From Gammaproteobacteria bacterium (GTDB lineage Bacteria > Pseudomonadota > Gammaproteobacteria > Pseudomonadales > Halieaceae), in contig JAUICG010000028.1 in the NCBI GenBank assembly GCA_030427485.1, positions 1-64,000 on the forward strand: 64,000 nucleotides of DNA. The letters are read 5' to 3'. The notes beneath the pieces are model-generated. The model had not been told where the DNA came from. It did not search any database and worked only from the letters and a program-made list of their open reading frames with translations. Shown piece by piece: positions 43,451 to 51,738 of this stretch (position 1 is the stretch's first letter; every line of letters begins with the position of its first letter). The position numbers and the translations under genes are program-made.

Positions 43451-44704
43451 TCACACGCGCTCGATGATAATGGCGGGCGCCATCCCGCCCGCGGCGCACA
43501 TGGTCACCAGTCCACGCTTCAGGTCACGCCGTTCCAGCTCGTCCAGCACGGTGCCAATCAGCACCGCGCCCGTCGCCCCGATCGGGTGGCCCAGCGCGAT
43601 GGCGCCGCCATTGACATTCATTTTATCGCGATCGATGTCCAAATCGCGTATGAACTTCTCCACCACGACTGCGAAGGCCTCGTTGACCTCCCACAGGTCG
43701 ATGTCGTCGACGGAGAGTCCGGCTTTCGCCAGTACCTTGCGGGCTGCGGGGCCCGGCGCGTTCAGCATCAGGGTGGGATCGTCGCCCACGTTGGCCGCGG
43801 CGACGACGCGCGCCCGCGGCTTGAGGCCGTGTTTCTTCGCGTAGCTGTCGGACGCCATCAACAGCGCCGCGGCGCCGTCCACCACGCCCGACGAGTTGCC
43901 CGCGTGGTGGAAGTGCTCGATTTTCAGATCGGGATAGCGCAGGTTGATAAGCTGGCGGAAGGTGCGCCCGCTCGCATCCGCAGGCATATCCGCGATTTTG
44001 GCGAAGCTCGGTTGCAGGGCCGCCAGGTCCTCGGCAGTGGTCTGCGGACGCGGGTATTCATCTTTGGCCAGAATCACCTTGCCCTCGTCATCCACCACCG
44101 GGATGAGCGATTTGTCGAAGCGTCCTTCACTGATGGCGCGGGCCGCGCGCTGCTGGCTTTCCAGTGCGAACGCATCCAGCGCCTCGCGGCTGATACCTTC
44201 CATCGACGCGATGGCGTCGCCGCACAAACCCTGGTGCGACTGTGGATGCAGTTCCTGCAAGCGGGTATTGCCCGAGCCCATGCCGAGGCGCGGCAACCCG
44301 GCCTGCATCTCTTCCATGCCCATCGTGGTAATCAGCGACATCATCTCCGTGCCGCCGGCGATAATCAGGTCCTCCAGCCCGGACATCAGCTGCCCCGCAG
44401 CGAGCGAGGTCGCGGTGATGCCGCTGCCGCAGAAACGGTCCAGCGTCACGCCGCTGGCGCGGATGTCAAAGCCGGCATCGAGCGCCGCCATCCGTCCCAG
44501 GTCTCCGCCCTGCATGCCTTTCTGCGCGCTGGTACCCCAGATCACGTCGTCCACCTCGGCGGTATCGATATTGTTGCGGTCGCGCACCGCGCGCAGCACG
44601 GTGGCCGCCAGGTGCTGCGGGTGCAGGTGGGTCAGCGCGCCCTTGCCGGGCTTTCCTACACCGCGCGGCGTGCGCACGGCATCGATGATATACGCTTCAG
44701 GCAT
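43451..44704 (-). CDS. Acetyl-CoA acetyltransferase/thiolase
   Basis: A 417-residue true thiolase: nucleophile in LDRFCGSGITA (C92), GGGTEMMSL-type loop seen as AGGTEMMSLI, VNGGAIALGHPIGATGAV and MCAAGGMAPAIIIERV with the second Cys. Performs the last cut of a beta-oxidation round. Leftward, 37 bp ahead of the E2 gene. The palindromic copy 4 separates it from the molybdenum hydroxylase operon, and may insulate the two. Confidence 0.94.
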   Translation of the reverse strand: MPEAYIIDAVRTPRGVGKPGKGALTHLHPQHLAATVLRAVRDRNNIDTAEVDDVIWGTSAQKGMQGGDLGRMAALDAGFDIRASGVTLDRFCGSGITATSLAAGQLMSGLEDLIIAGGTEMMSLITTMGMEEMQAGLPRLGMGSGNTRLQELHPQSHQGLCGDAIASMEGISREALDAFALESQQRAARAISEGRFDKSLIPVVDDEGKVILAKDEYPRPQTTAEDLAALQPSFAKIADMPADASGRTFRQLINLRYPDLKIEHFHHAGNSSGVVDGAAALLMASDSYAKKHGLKPRARVVAAANVGDDPTLMLNAPGPAARKVLAKAGLSVDDIDLWEVNEAFAVVVEKFIRDLDIDRDKMNVNGGAIALGHPIGATGAVLIGTVLDELERRDLKRGLVTMCAAGGMAPAIIIERV

Positions 44705-44839
44705 GGTTTATGTCCTCGATAAATTGGTTGCGCGAGTCGGGGCAAATCAAAGCACGACAGACTATACAGGGGCGGCGGGTACCATTCAACAGTGGTGTTT
44801 ATTTGGTGAAGGTTCAGTTTGAGATTTGCAGACAGTTGA

Positions 44840-44957
44840 GAGCCTGAGCGGTATTGTTGCGGTCGGGACCGTGTGGCGACAGGACGTCGCCACCCGAGCC
44901 TGTACATGGATGTACGCTTTTTGGCGTGTCCCGACCGCAACAATACCGCTCAGGCTC
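44840..44957 (+). repeat. Palindromic element, copy 4
   Basis: A 118-bp element between the molybdenum hydroxylase L gene and the thiolase gene. Arms at 44840-44869 and 44928-44957 are perfect 30-nt inverted repeats (GAGCCTGAGCGGTA outer end). The arms differ from those of copy 3 at four positions, and all four changes are matched on the partner arm. The core has GTACATGGATGTAC as second hairpin. It could also end transcription of the upstream operon. Confidence 0.92.
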
Positions 44958-44990
44958 ACTCAGACCGAGTTCATGCTGAGCCACGACCGT

Positions 44991-47801
44991 TTATGTGGCG
45001 CGTTGTCCGGTCACCTTGACTGATCCCATGATGCCCATTTTGCACTTGCCCGAGATCTTGTCCCCGTTCACCTCCAGGTTGTACTTGAGGGTGATCTTCA
45101 TCGGCTTGACGACCTTGAGGTCGAACTGCAGCTTGTTGCCGGCCACGGTGCCGGTAAAGTCCATCTGCCCCTCGGCGCTGGCGAGGTAACCGGAGAGGGT
45201 TTCGCCGCTGGTTTCAAAGTGCCCGGTCATCTCCTGGGCGCCCATGGGCGTGGCGAGCGCCATATTCCAGTCGCCGTCGATCCTGACCGCCTCGGTGGCA
45301 TCTTCGGCAGTTGCTTGCGGTGGTGCAACCGGCGTCTCTGGTGTTGCGTCCACGGGCGCAGCGCCGGGCTGGCTGGCCATAACGGCTGTGGTTTCGCTGC
45401 CGGCTTTGGCACCCAGGTCGCGGCCCTCGATGACGCTGAGCAAGCGGGTCGGCGTCAGCGGCAATTCCACCGGTACCTCGCCAAAGGGAGACAGCGCGTC
45501 GGCGATAGCGTTCACCAGGGTCGGCACGCCGATGATGGCGCCGCCTTCACCGACACCGCGCATGCCGCCGACGGATTGCGAGGGGGTACTGGCGTGAACG
45601 AACTCGAAGTCGGGAACATCGGAAATCGCCGGCAGGTGGTAGTCCTTGTAGGTGGCCGCGACAGGGTTGCCGCGCGCGTCAAAACCGACTTCCTCCATCA
45701 GCACCATACCGATGGCCTGTGCCAGACCACCCGATATCTGGCCCTCTACAACGGCGGGGTTGATCGCGGTGCCGCAGTCCTCCGACGAAATCCAGCGCAG
45801 TATTGTCACGAAGCCGGTGTCGACATCCACCTCGACCACGCAGGCGTTGGCGGCGCTGCTGAAGGTCATCGGTGGTGGCTGGTAGCGGTACTGAGCTTCC
45901 AGCCCCGATTCGAAGCCAGCGGGCAGGCGGTCGGGCTCGCCGTAGGCGATATTCGCGATCTCTGCGAGTGAGCGGGATTTCTCGGGGCTGCCTTCGATAC
46001 GCACCATGGCGTCTTCGATGGTGACAGTGCCCGGATCCGCCTCCAGCACGTGCGCCGCGAGTGTCTTGACTTTGCTTACCAGCAGGTCGGCGGCCATGAT
46101 CGCGGCGCCGCCGGCAATCACGCCCTGGCGGCTGCCGGCCGCGCCGGGTGAGAACCCCCCGCGCGAACTGTCGCCTTCGAACACGGACACGTCCTCGTAG
46201 GGCACGCCGAGCCGGTCGGCGAAAATCTGCGCCATCGTGGTGGCTGTGCCGTGGCCCTGCGAGTGCGTACTCATCGTCGCGGTGACCTTGCCGGTTGGCT
46301 CGATGCGCACCTGCGCCAGTTCTCCGGTCATCGTGGTTATCGCGCCGGCCGCGCCGGTGGGCTCGATGTAGGTTGCGATGCCGAGGCCCAGATAGCGCTT
46401 CTCCTTGCGCAGCGAGGCCTGCTCCGCGCGAAACTGCCCGACATCAAATTTCTCGAGCAGTTTTTCCAGGCATTCGGCGGGCGTGACGTCCTCCAGCGGT
46501 ATCCCCATGACGGATTCCGCCGGCTGCTCCCGCAGCGTCACCAGGTTGCGGCGGCGAATCTCGATCGGGTCTATGCCGATACGGCGCGCCGCGACATCCA
46601 GCGCGGTTTCACGGATCAGGGACTCCATGCCCCACGGGCCGCGATACGCCGCGTAGCCGGGTGTATTGGTGTACCAGCCACGGGTGAGGAAACCATACGC
46701 GGGCATCTTGTACGCTGCCCAGACAAACATGTGTACCGCGATATTGCATTCCGAGAGCTGCGGAAACGCGCCGTTGTTGACGCTGTAGTCACCGTGTGAG
46801 GCCAGCAGTTTACCGTCGTTGTCGAACGCGACTTGCAGCACCATTTCCTGCTCACGCGCCTGGCAGGATGCGGTCAGGTTCTCGTAGCGATCCTCAATCC
46901 ACTTCAGTGGACGATCGAATAGCATGGTGGCCAGGATGACAGCCGTTTCCTCTTTCCATGGATGGTTTTTCAGGCCGAAGCCGCCGCCCACATCCTTGGC
47001 AATGACGCGAATGGCTGTCTGTGGCACGCCGAGTGCGAGTGATACCCATCGCGCCACCAGGTGCGGGCTCTGGCAAGTGATATAGAGGGTAAGTTCCTGT
47101 GCGCCTTCGCGCGTCGCGACGACCCCCCGTGTCTCCATCGGTGACTGGGAGATACGCTGGTGCACGACCTTCTGCGTGACCAGATGAGGCGCCGAGTCGA
47201 GTTTGTCTGCGAGTTCTTCGTCGAGTTCCTCCTCGCCCATTTGCACGGAGATATTGTCATCCCTCCCCGGGTGAACCGTCGGGCCGCTGCGGGCATCACC
47301 GATGGTGACCACCGGGTCTTCCTCGGCATACTCCACCTCGACCAGCGAGGCGGCATCTTCCGCGATATGGCGATTGTCGGCGATGACCAGCGCCACCGGC
47401 TCTCCAACGTACGCCACGCGACCATCGGCCAGCGGCGTCGTCTTTATATCGGGCGAAACGAGATAGAAACTGATCATGTCCGCGTTGAAGACGGCCAGGT
47501 CCTGCTGGGTGTAGATCGCGTGTACGCCGGTGACATCGCGGGCCACCTCCGTATTGACGGAGAGAATGGCGCCGCGGGCGATCGGACTGCGGGTGAACGC
47601 GACATGCAGCATGCCCGGTAGCGAAATATCGTCGACAAACTGGCCGCGCCCGGTCAGCAGGCGTGGATCCTCCTTGCGCGGGGCGCGCTTGCCGATGTAG
47701 CGGCCGCTGCCCATGCCGGCCACCCTTGTCGCGCCGTTCTGCGCCGTATCGGCGACGGCTGTCCGCTCAGTGTTCCCGGTGGATGCGTTCGGTGCGCTCA
47801 T
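44991..47801 (-). CDS. Molybdenum hydroxylase large subunit (CoxL/XdhB-like) with extra C-terminal domain
   Basis: A 936-residue xanthine dehydrogenase-family molybdopterin-binding subunit: VDDISLPGMLHVAFTRSPIA, GGGFGLKNHPWKEE, GYAAYRGPWGMES, GHGTATTMAQIFADRLGVP, GVGEGGAIIG with the catalytic Glu. The motif at the CO-dehydrogenase active site is AYRGPWG, not AYRCSFR of form I CODH, so CO oxidation is unlikely. After residue ~793 comes a Pro/Ala linker and a ~95-residue beta-rich domain (GDWNMALATPMGAQ ... VNGDKISGKCKMGIMG). ATG overlaps the small-subunit stop (ATGA). Mo-dependent hydroxylation of an unidentified substrate is likely. Confidence 0.87.
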   Translation of the reverse strand: MSAPNASTGNTERTAVADTAQNGATRVAGMGSGRYIGKRAPRKEDPRLLTGRGQFVDDISLPGMLHVAFTRSPIARGAILSVNTEVARDVTGVHAIYTQQDLAVFNADMISFYLVSPDIKTTPLADGRVAYVGEPVALVIADNRHIAEDAASLVEVEYAEEDPVVTIGDARSGPTVHPGRDDNISVQMGEEELDEELADKLDSAPHLVTQKVVHQRISQSPMETRGVVATREGAQELTLYITCQSPHLVARWVSLALGVPQTAIRVIAKDVGGGFGLKNHPWKEETAVILATMLFDRPLKWIEDRYENLTASCQAREQEMVLQVAFDNDGKLLASHGDYSVNNGAFPQLSECNIAVHMFVWAAYKMPAYGFLTRGWYTNTPGYAAYRGPWGMESLIRETALDVAARRIGIDPIEIRRRNLVTLREQPAESVMGIPLEDVTPAECLEKLLEKFDVGQFRAEQASLRKEKRYLGLGIATYIEPTGAAGAITTMTGELAQVRIEPTGKVTATMSTHSQGHGTATTMAQIFADRLGVPYEDVSVFEGDSSRGGFSPGAAGSRQGVIAGGAAIMAADLLVSKVKTLAAHVLEADPGTVTIEDAMVRIEGSPEKSRSLAEIANIAYGEPDRLPAGFESGLEAQYRYQPPPMTFSSAANACVVEVDVDTGFVTILRWISSEDCGTAINPAVVEGQISGGLAQAIGMVLMEEVGFDARGNPVAATYKDYHLPAISDVPDFEFVHASTPSQSVGGMRGVGEGGAIIGVPTLVNAIADALSPFGEVPVELPLTPTRLLSVIEGRDLGAKAGSETTAVMASQPGAAPVDATPETPVAPPQATAEDATEAVRIDGDWNMALATPMGAQEMTGHFETSGETLSGYLASAEGQMDFTGTVAGNKLQFDLKVVKPMKITLKYNLEVNGDKISGKCKMGIMGSVKVTGQRAT

Positions 47802-48298
47802 GATTGTTCTCCGTTCGCGGTGTCCATCGCCTCCGGTTTCGCAAGCTGCTGCGCCGCACGCCGGATGCCCTGGTAACCCGTGCAGCGACACAGGTGGCCG
47901 GAGAGCGCGTCCAGCAGTTCCGTTTCTGTCGCCTTTTTGCCCTCGCCGCTGAGCGCGGCCATGGTCATCACAATGCCCGGTGTACAGAAGCCGCACTGCA
48001 GCCCGTGCTCATTCATCAGCGCCTCCTGCACTCTGTGCAGGGTTCCGTCGGCGGCCGCCAGGCCCTCGACGGTGGTGACCCCGGCCCCGTCCGCCTGTAC
48101 CGCCAGCATCAGGCAGCTGCGCACGGCATTGCCCTCGACCAGTACCGTGCAGGCGCCGCAGACGCCGTGCTCGCAGCCCAGGTGTACACCGGTGTAGCCG
48201 GCCTGGTCGCGCAGGAAGTCGGCCAGCGAAACGCGCGCCTCGACGGTGCCGGTGTGGCGACGGCCATTGATTGTCATTGTTACAGTGTGAGTGCTCAT
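47798..48298 (-). CDS. Molybdenum hydroxylase small [2Fe-2S] subunit (CoxS-like)
   Basis: A 166-residue protein with an N-terminal plant-ferredoxin cluster (GVHLGCEHGVCGACTVLVEG plus CLMLAVQ) and an all-helical second cluster domain (CGFCTPGIVMTM and CRCTGYQGI). Passes electrons from molybdenum to the FAD subunit. It overlaps both neighbours by four bases, showing a tightly coupled M-S-L order. Confidence 0.95.
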   Translation of the reverse strand: MSTHTVTMTINGRRHTGTVEARVSLADFLRDQAGYTGVHLGCEHGVCGACTVLVEGNAVRSCLMLAVQADGAGVTTVEGLAAADGTLHRVQEALMNEHGLQCGFCTPGIVMTMAALSGEGKKATETELLDALSGHLCRCTGYQGIRRAAQQLAKPEAMDTANGEQS

Positions 48299-49164
48299 GC
48301 GGCCTCCCTGACCCTGATTGCTTCGCGCAGTGTGCTGGCGAAGAGGCGTGCGCCGACGGTGCGGCGGTATTCGGCGCTGGCGTGCTGGTCATCGAACGGC
48401 GCCGTGTCATTGATGGCCGCCGCGGCGACAGCCTGGGGATCGATTTCGTGTACTGACTGTCCCAGCAGCAGCTGTTCGGCGGCCCTGGCTCTCATCGGAG
48501 TCGGTCCCATGCCGAACCAGGCGAGGCCGGCGCGGGCCACCTTGCCGGACTCGATGGACAGTGCGCCGGCCAGCCCGACCAGCGCGAAATCGCCGGGACG
48601 CTGTGCCAACTCACGGAACAGGGTAATGTGGCCGGGCGACCAGTCGGGAAACCGGATACCGGTCACCAGCTCATCCTCCTCCAGCACCGTCATGTACGGT
48701 CCAAGGTAAAAATCGGCGGCCGGGATGTTGCGGGAGCCGCGTATCGAGCGCACCTCGATGGTCGCCTTCAGCGCCACGGCTGTCGCGGGCAGCTCCGCCG
48801 CCGGTTCACCCAGTGTGACGGAACCGCCGATGGTGCCGAGATTGCGCGTCTGGTGATGCCCGATATGGCGGACGGCCTCCACCAGCACGGGCAGGTGTTG
48901 CTGCAGGGCGGTGTTCTCGATCGCCTCGCATTGCCGTGTCATCGGCCCGATCAATGTGCCGCCGTCGACCCGCGCAATGCCCTTGAGTCCGGCGATATGG
49001 TTGATATCGACAAGTATGAACGGCTGGCTCATGCGCAGGTTGAGCAAGGGTAGCAGTGTCTGCCCGCCCGCGAGCACCGTTGCGCCCCCGTGCGCCTCCG
49101 CGAGGATTGCACAGGCTTCGTCGATGGTGGTGGGCGCCACGTAATCAAAGGGGGCCGGCTTCAT
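48295..49164 (-). CDS. Molybdenum hydroxylase FAD-binding subunit (CoxM-like)
   Basis: A 289-residue FAD domain protein: ATVLAGGQTLLPLLNLRM (FAD loop) and TRNLGTIGGSVTLGEPAAELP (second FAD motif). The C-terminal CO-dehydrogenase flavoprotein domain has SIESGKVARAGLAWFGMG. Delivers electrons from the FeS clusters to the final acceptor. Overlaps the CoxS-like and CoxG-like genes by four bases each. Confidence 0.94.
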   Translation of the reverse strand: MKPAPFDYVAPTTIDEACAILAEAHGGATVLAGGQTLLPLLNLRMSQPFILVDINHIAGLKGIARVDGGTLIGPMTRQCEAIENTALQQHLPVLVEAVRHIGHHQTRNLGTIGGSVTLGEPAAELPATAVALKATIEVRSIRGSRNIPAADFYLGPYMTVLEEDELVTGIRFPDWSPGHITLFRELAQRPGDFALVGLAGALSIESGKVARAGLAWFGMGPTPMRARAAEQLLLGQSVHEIDPQAVAAAAINDTAPFDDQHASAEYRRTVGARLFASTLREAIRVREAA

Positions 49165-49910
49165 GGCTTTTCTCCCTCGAGCAAGCGCCTGAGCAGGGCG
49201 CTGTCCAGAGTGACCACCAGGCCCGCTGTGCGCCGGCCGTACTCGAATGCACTGAAGGCCACCAGCAGCATGAGCAGGCCGATCGATAGCCCGGCCCAGG
49301 CCGAGTCGCCCGTGTCCGCGCCGTGGCCGAACAGGAAGCCGACGGCGGCTGCGATAAAGGTAGTGAGCGCCCAGGCCAGGGGAAAGCCTCCGGCAGGGCT
49401 GGGTGCGGCGCTTGCCGCAGGTGCGGCAGTTGCCGCAGCGGCTTCCGCGGGCGCGGGGGCCGCCGCTTTCTTGCCGCTGACTATCTCACCAAAACTGTCG
49501 AAAAAACGGGTCGCAAAATGCCTGGCGGTAGCATCGATAACGGGGCCGCCCAACTGCGCCATGCGGCCGCCGACCTGGGCGTCGACGACATACTTGACCA
49601 GCGTGCCGCCCGCCGCCTCGAGCAGCTGCACTTTGGCGCTTCCCTTGACTGAGCCGGCGATGCCGGCGTTACCCTCCAGCAGCAGCGTATAGCTGCTGGG
49701 TGGGTTGAGGTCTGTCAGTATCACCGAGCCCTTCAGGCGCGCGCCGATCGGGCCGACCTTCACCTCCACAGTCGCGAGAAAACGGTCGTCCGCTTCCTTT
49801 TCCAGGTGCTGGTGGCCGGGAAGGCTTGCGGCGAGGATGTCGGGGTCATTCAGTGCTTCCCATACGCGCTGGCAGGGGGCCTCTATCAATTGCTCGCCTA
49901 TCATTTGCAT
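49161..49910 (-). CDS. CoxG-like SRPBCC membrane protein
   Basis: A 249-residue protein. The START-like half includes GEQLIEAPCQRVWEALNDP, SLPGHQHLEKEADDRF, VVDAQVGGRMAQLGGPVID. An Ala/Pro-rich linker follows, then two likely membrane segments (WALTTFIAAAVGFLFG and AGLSIGLLMLLVAFSAF). In CO dehydrogenase clusters CoxG recruits the enzyme to the membrane; the same role is likely here. Overlaps CoxM-like (4 bases) and MobA-like (10 bases) genes. Confidence 0.88.
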   Translation of the reverse strand: MQMIGEQLIEAPCQRVWEALNDPDILAASLPGHQHLEKEADDRFLATVEVKVGPIGARLKGSVILTDLNPPSSYTLLLEGNAGIAGSVKGSAKVQLLEAAGGTLVKYVVDAQVGGRMAQLGGPVIDATARHFATRFFDSFGEIVSGKKAAAPAPAEAAAATAAPAASAAPSPAGGFPLAWALTTFIAAAVGFLFGHGADTGDSAWAGLSIGLLMLLVAFSAFEYGRRTAGLVVTLDSALLRRLLEGEKP

Positions 49911-50515
49911 AGCGTTAGCGTCTCCTTGTGGGTATTCATAACGGGGTCGGCCTGCCTGCGCAGGTCCGCGGGGGTGTCTATGTCGCAGTGTATTGCCGCG
50001 TCCACTACAGGTAGTTCGCGCACCGCAGCCGGGTATTCAGATAGCAGGGCGCGGGCCCCGTAATCGCCATGCAGCGCGCTCAGACGGGGAAAAAAGGCGC
50101 TGCCGAATCCGACCGGGTGCCCGGGTTTGCCGCCGTGGCTGGGCACTGTGATGGTGTCGGCCGTCAGGGCTGCAGCGACCGTGCTGAAGGTCGCAGGCTG
50201 TATCCAGGGCATATCGGCCAGGCTGACCAGCACGCCGTCGCAGCCTGCGAGTTGACTCACGCCCTCGGCGAGCGTTCCGCCCATACCTTCAGCGGCGCGC
50301 CGGCAACGATGCGTCGGGCAGTTGCGCCGCTGCAGGTGCCGGGCCAGTTTTTCATCGTCGTCCCGAATACACACCAGCGCGGGCAGGCAACTGGCGCTGA
50401 GTTGATCCAGCAGCGTATCGATCACGGGGCGACCATCGGGTAGCGTGGCCAGGCGCTTGTCCGAGCCAAACCGGCTGGCGCGGCCCGCGGCCAGAACCAG
50501 TACGCGGATATTCAT
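49901..50515 (-). CDS. MobA-like nucleotidyltransferase (molybdenum cofactor cytidylyltransferase type)
   Basis: A 204-residue NTP-transferase: VLVLAAGRASRFGSDKRLATL (signature with Lys), VSLADMPWIQPATFS (metal Asp) and GNRGHPVGF-like GGKPGHPVGFGSAFF. MocA-type enzymes add CMP to molybdopterin to make MCD, the cofactor of xanthine/CO dehydrogenase-type hydroxylases. Position between the XdhC-like and structural genes supports this. Overlaps the XdhC-like stop by 1 base. Confidence 0.9.
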   Translation of the reverse strand: MNIRVLVLAAGRASRFGSDKRLATLPDGRPVIDTLLDQLSASCLPALVCIRDDDEKLARHLQRRNCPTHRCRRAAEGMGGTLAEGVSQLAGCDGVLVSLADMPWIQPATFSTVAAALTADTITVPSHGGKPGHPVGFGSAFFPRLSALHGDYGARALLSEYPAAVRELPVVDAAIHCDIDTPADLRRQADPVMNTHKETLTLCK

Positions 50516-51477
50516 CAGGCTGCGGCCGCGCGGGAGGCGCGTTGGAGTTGGGTCAGTTGCGCCAGTATCGCCACTGCGATCTCGATGGGTGTCTTGCTGC
50601 CGATGTCCAGTCCCACCGGGGCGTTAAGGCGCGCCAGTTGCGGCTCGGACAGGCCCAGCTGGCGCAGCCGGCCGAGGCGCTTTTCTGTGGTGCGCAGGGA
50701 ACCGAGTGCGCCGACGTACCAGGCGTCCGTCTGCAGCGCTTCCATCAGGGCCATATCGTCGATGCGCGGGTCGTGCGTCAGTGTGATGATCACGCAGTGC
50801 CTGTCACTGGCGCATTCGCGCACGACATCGTCCGGCATGCCGCGGCGCAGCTCCAGGGCGGGTCCCTCCCACTGGTCCAGCAGCGCCTGTCTCGGGTCGG
50901 TGACCATCACTTCGTAATCCATCGCCAGGGCCAGCTCCGCCACGCTGCGCGACAGTTGCCCGGCGCCCACCAGCAGCATCCGCATGCGGGGTCCGAAACA
51001 CTGGCGCAGGGTATGCTCATCGATGCTCAGCGCTGTATAGCGCTCCACCGCTGCCAGCGTTGTGGCGCCGCTGTGCAAGTCGAGGTTGCGCTCGATGCAG
51101 TGGCGCCGGTCCAGCGCGGCCAGCGTGCCGTCCACCCAGGCTTTGTCGCCTGCGCCCAGCCGCTGCAGCAGCAGGCTGATGCGGCCCCCGCAAGGCAGCC
51201 CGAGGCGTTCGTTTTCCTCGGCAGTCACCCCGTACTCGATCAACTCCGGGCGGTCACCCGAATAGACGCCATTGCGCAACTTCTCCATCAGGTCTTCTTC
51301 GACGCAGCCACCGGATACGGATCCAATCTGCAGGCCCTCGTCGGTCGTGGCGGCTATGGACCCGGCCGGGCGCGGGGACGAGCCGATGGTGCCGACAATC
51401 GTGCACAGCCAGCAGGCCTGACCGCTGTCCAGCCAGGTCGACAGGTGCTGCAGTACTTCATGGTCCATCGATTGCAT
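50515..51477 (-). CDS. XdhC/CoxI-family maturation factor
   Basis: A 320-residue XdhC protein: WLCTIVGTIGSSPRPAGS at the N-terminus, IGSVSGGCVEEDL, and a C-terminal Rossmann-like domain (MLLVGAGQLSRSVAELA, VMVTDPR, ITLTHDPRIDD, YVGALGS). Members insert the mature, sulfurated molybdenum cofactor into the hydroxylase. First gene of the leftward six-gene operon. Confidence 0.93.
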   Translation of the reverse strand: MQSMDHEVLQHLSTWLDSGQACWLCTIVGTIGSSPRPAGSIAATTDEGLQIGSVSGGCVEEDLMEKLRNGVYSGDRPELIEYGVTAEENERLGLPCGGRISLLLQRLGAGDKAWVDGTLAALDRRHCIERNLDLHSGATTLAAVERYTALSIDEHTLRQCFGPRMRMLLVGAGQLSRSVAELALAMDYEVMVTDPRQALLDQWEGPALELRRGMPDDVVRECASDRHCVIITLTHDPRIDDMALMEALQTDAWYVGALGSLRTTEKRLGRLRQLGLSEPQLARLNAPVGLDIGSKTPIEIAVAILAQLTQLQRASRAAAA

Positions 51478-51600
51478 AGAATTGTAATGTTCCGATCAAA
51501 CCGGGATTATACTGCCGCCCGACGGGCCCACGCACCGCGCGTATGATGATTGCTGCGATAACACCAGGCGGTATCCAAATTTGAAAATTGGTAAATGTCG

Positions 51601-51727
51601 AGAGCCCTGCCTGTCGGGCTCGTGGAGCCAGATTTCAAACCGAGCCACTACCCAAAATCAGAATACCTTGACGTAAAGAGCATCGTTAGTCAACATAGTT
51701 GTCTACTGACAGGTGGCCCTTCGGGCC
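51601..51727 (+). promoter_or_regulatory. Hairpin-rich leader of the ferredoxin-reductase gene
   Basis: The 261-bp spacer after the divergent XdhC-like gene holds two stems: GAGCCC-N8-GGGCTC (51601-51620) and GGCCC-TTC-GGGCC (51715-51727), the second just before the GGGGGAG ribosome site. There is also a TTGACG box (51668) and the dyad CAAC-ATA-GTTG (51691-51701). They could form a leader affecting translation; no riboswitch family is recognisable. Confidence 0.4.
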
Positions 51728-51738
51728 GGGGGAGTCAT

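Noticed and set aside
2251..44957. The palindromic copies as an integron attC array or CRISPR
   Set aside because: They are few and far apart with no integrase, cas genes or spacer units, and lie between unrelated operons.
44991..47801. Calling the molybdenum hydroxylase a carbon monoxide dehydrogenase
   Set aside because: The form I active-site motif AYRCSFR is absent (AYRGPWG instead), so only a hydroxylase-family call is supported.
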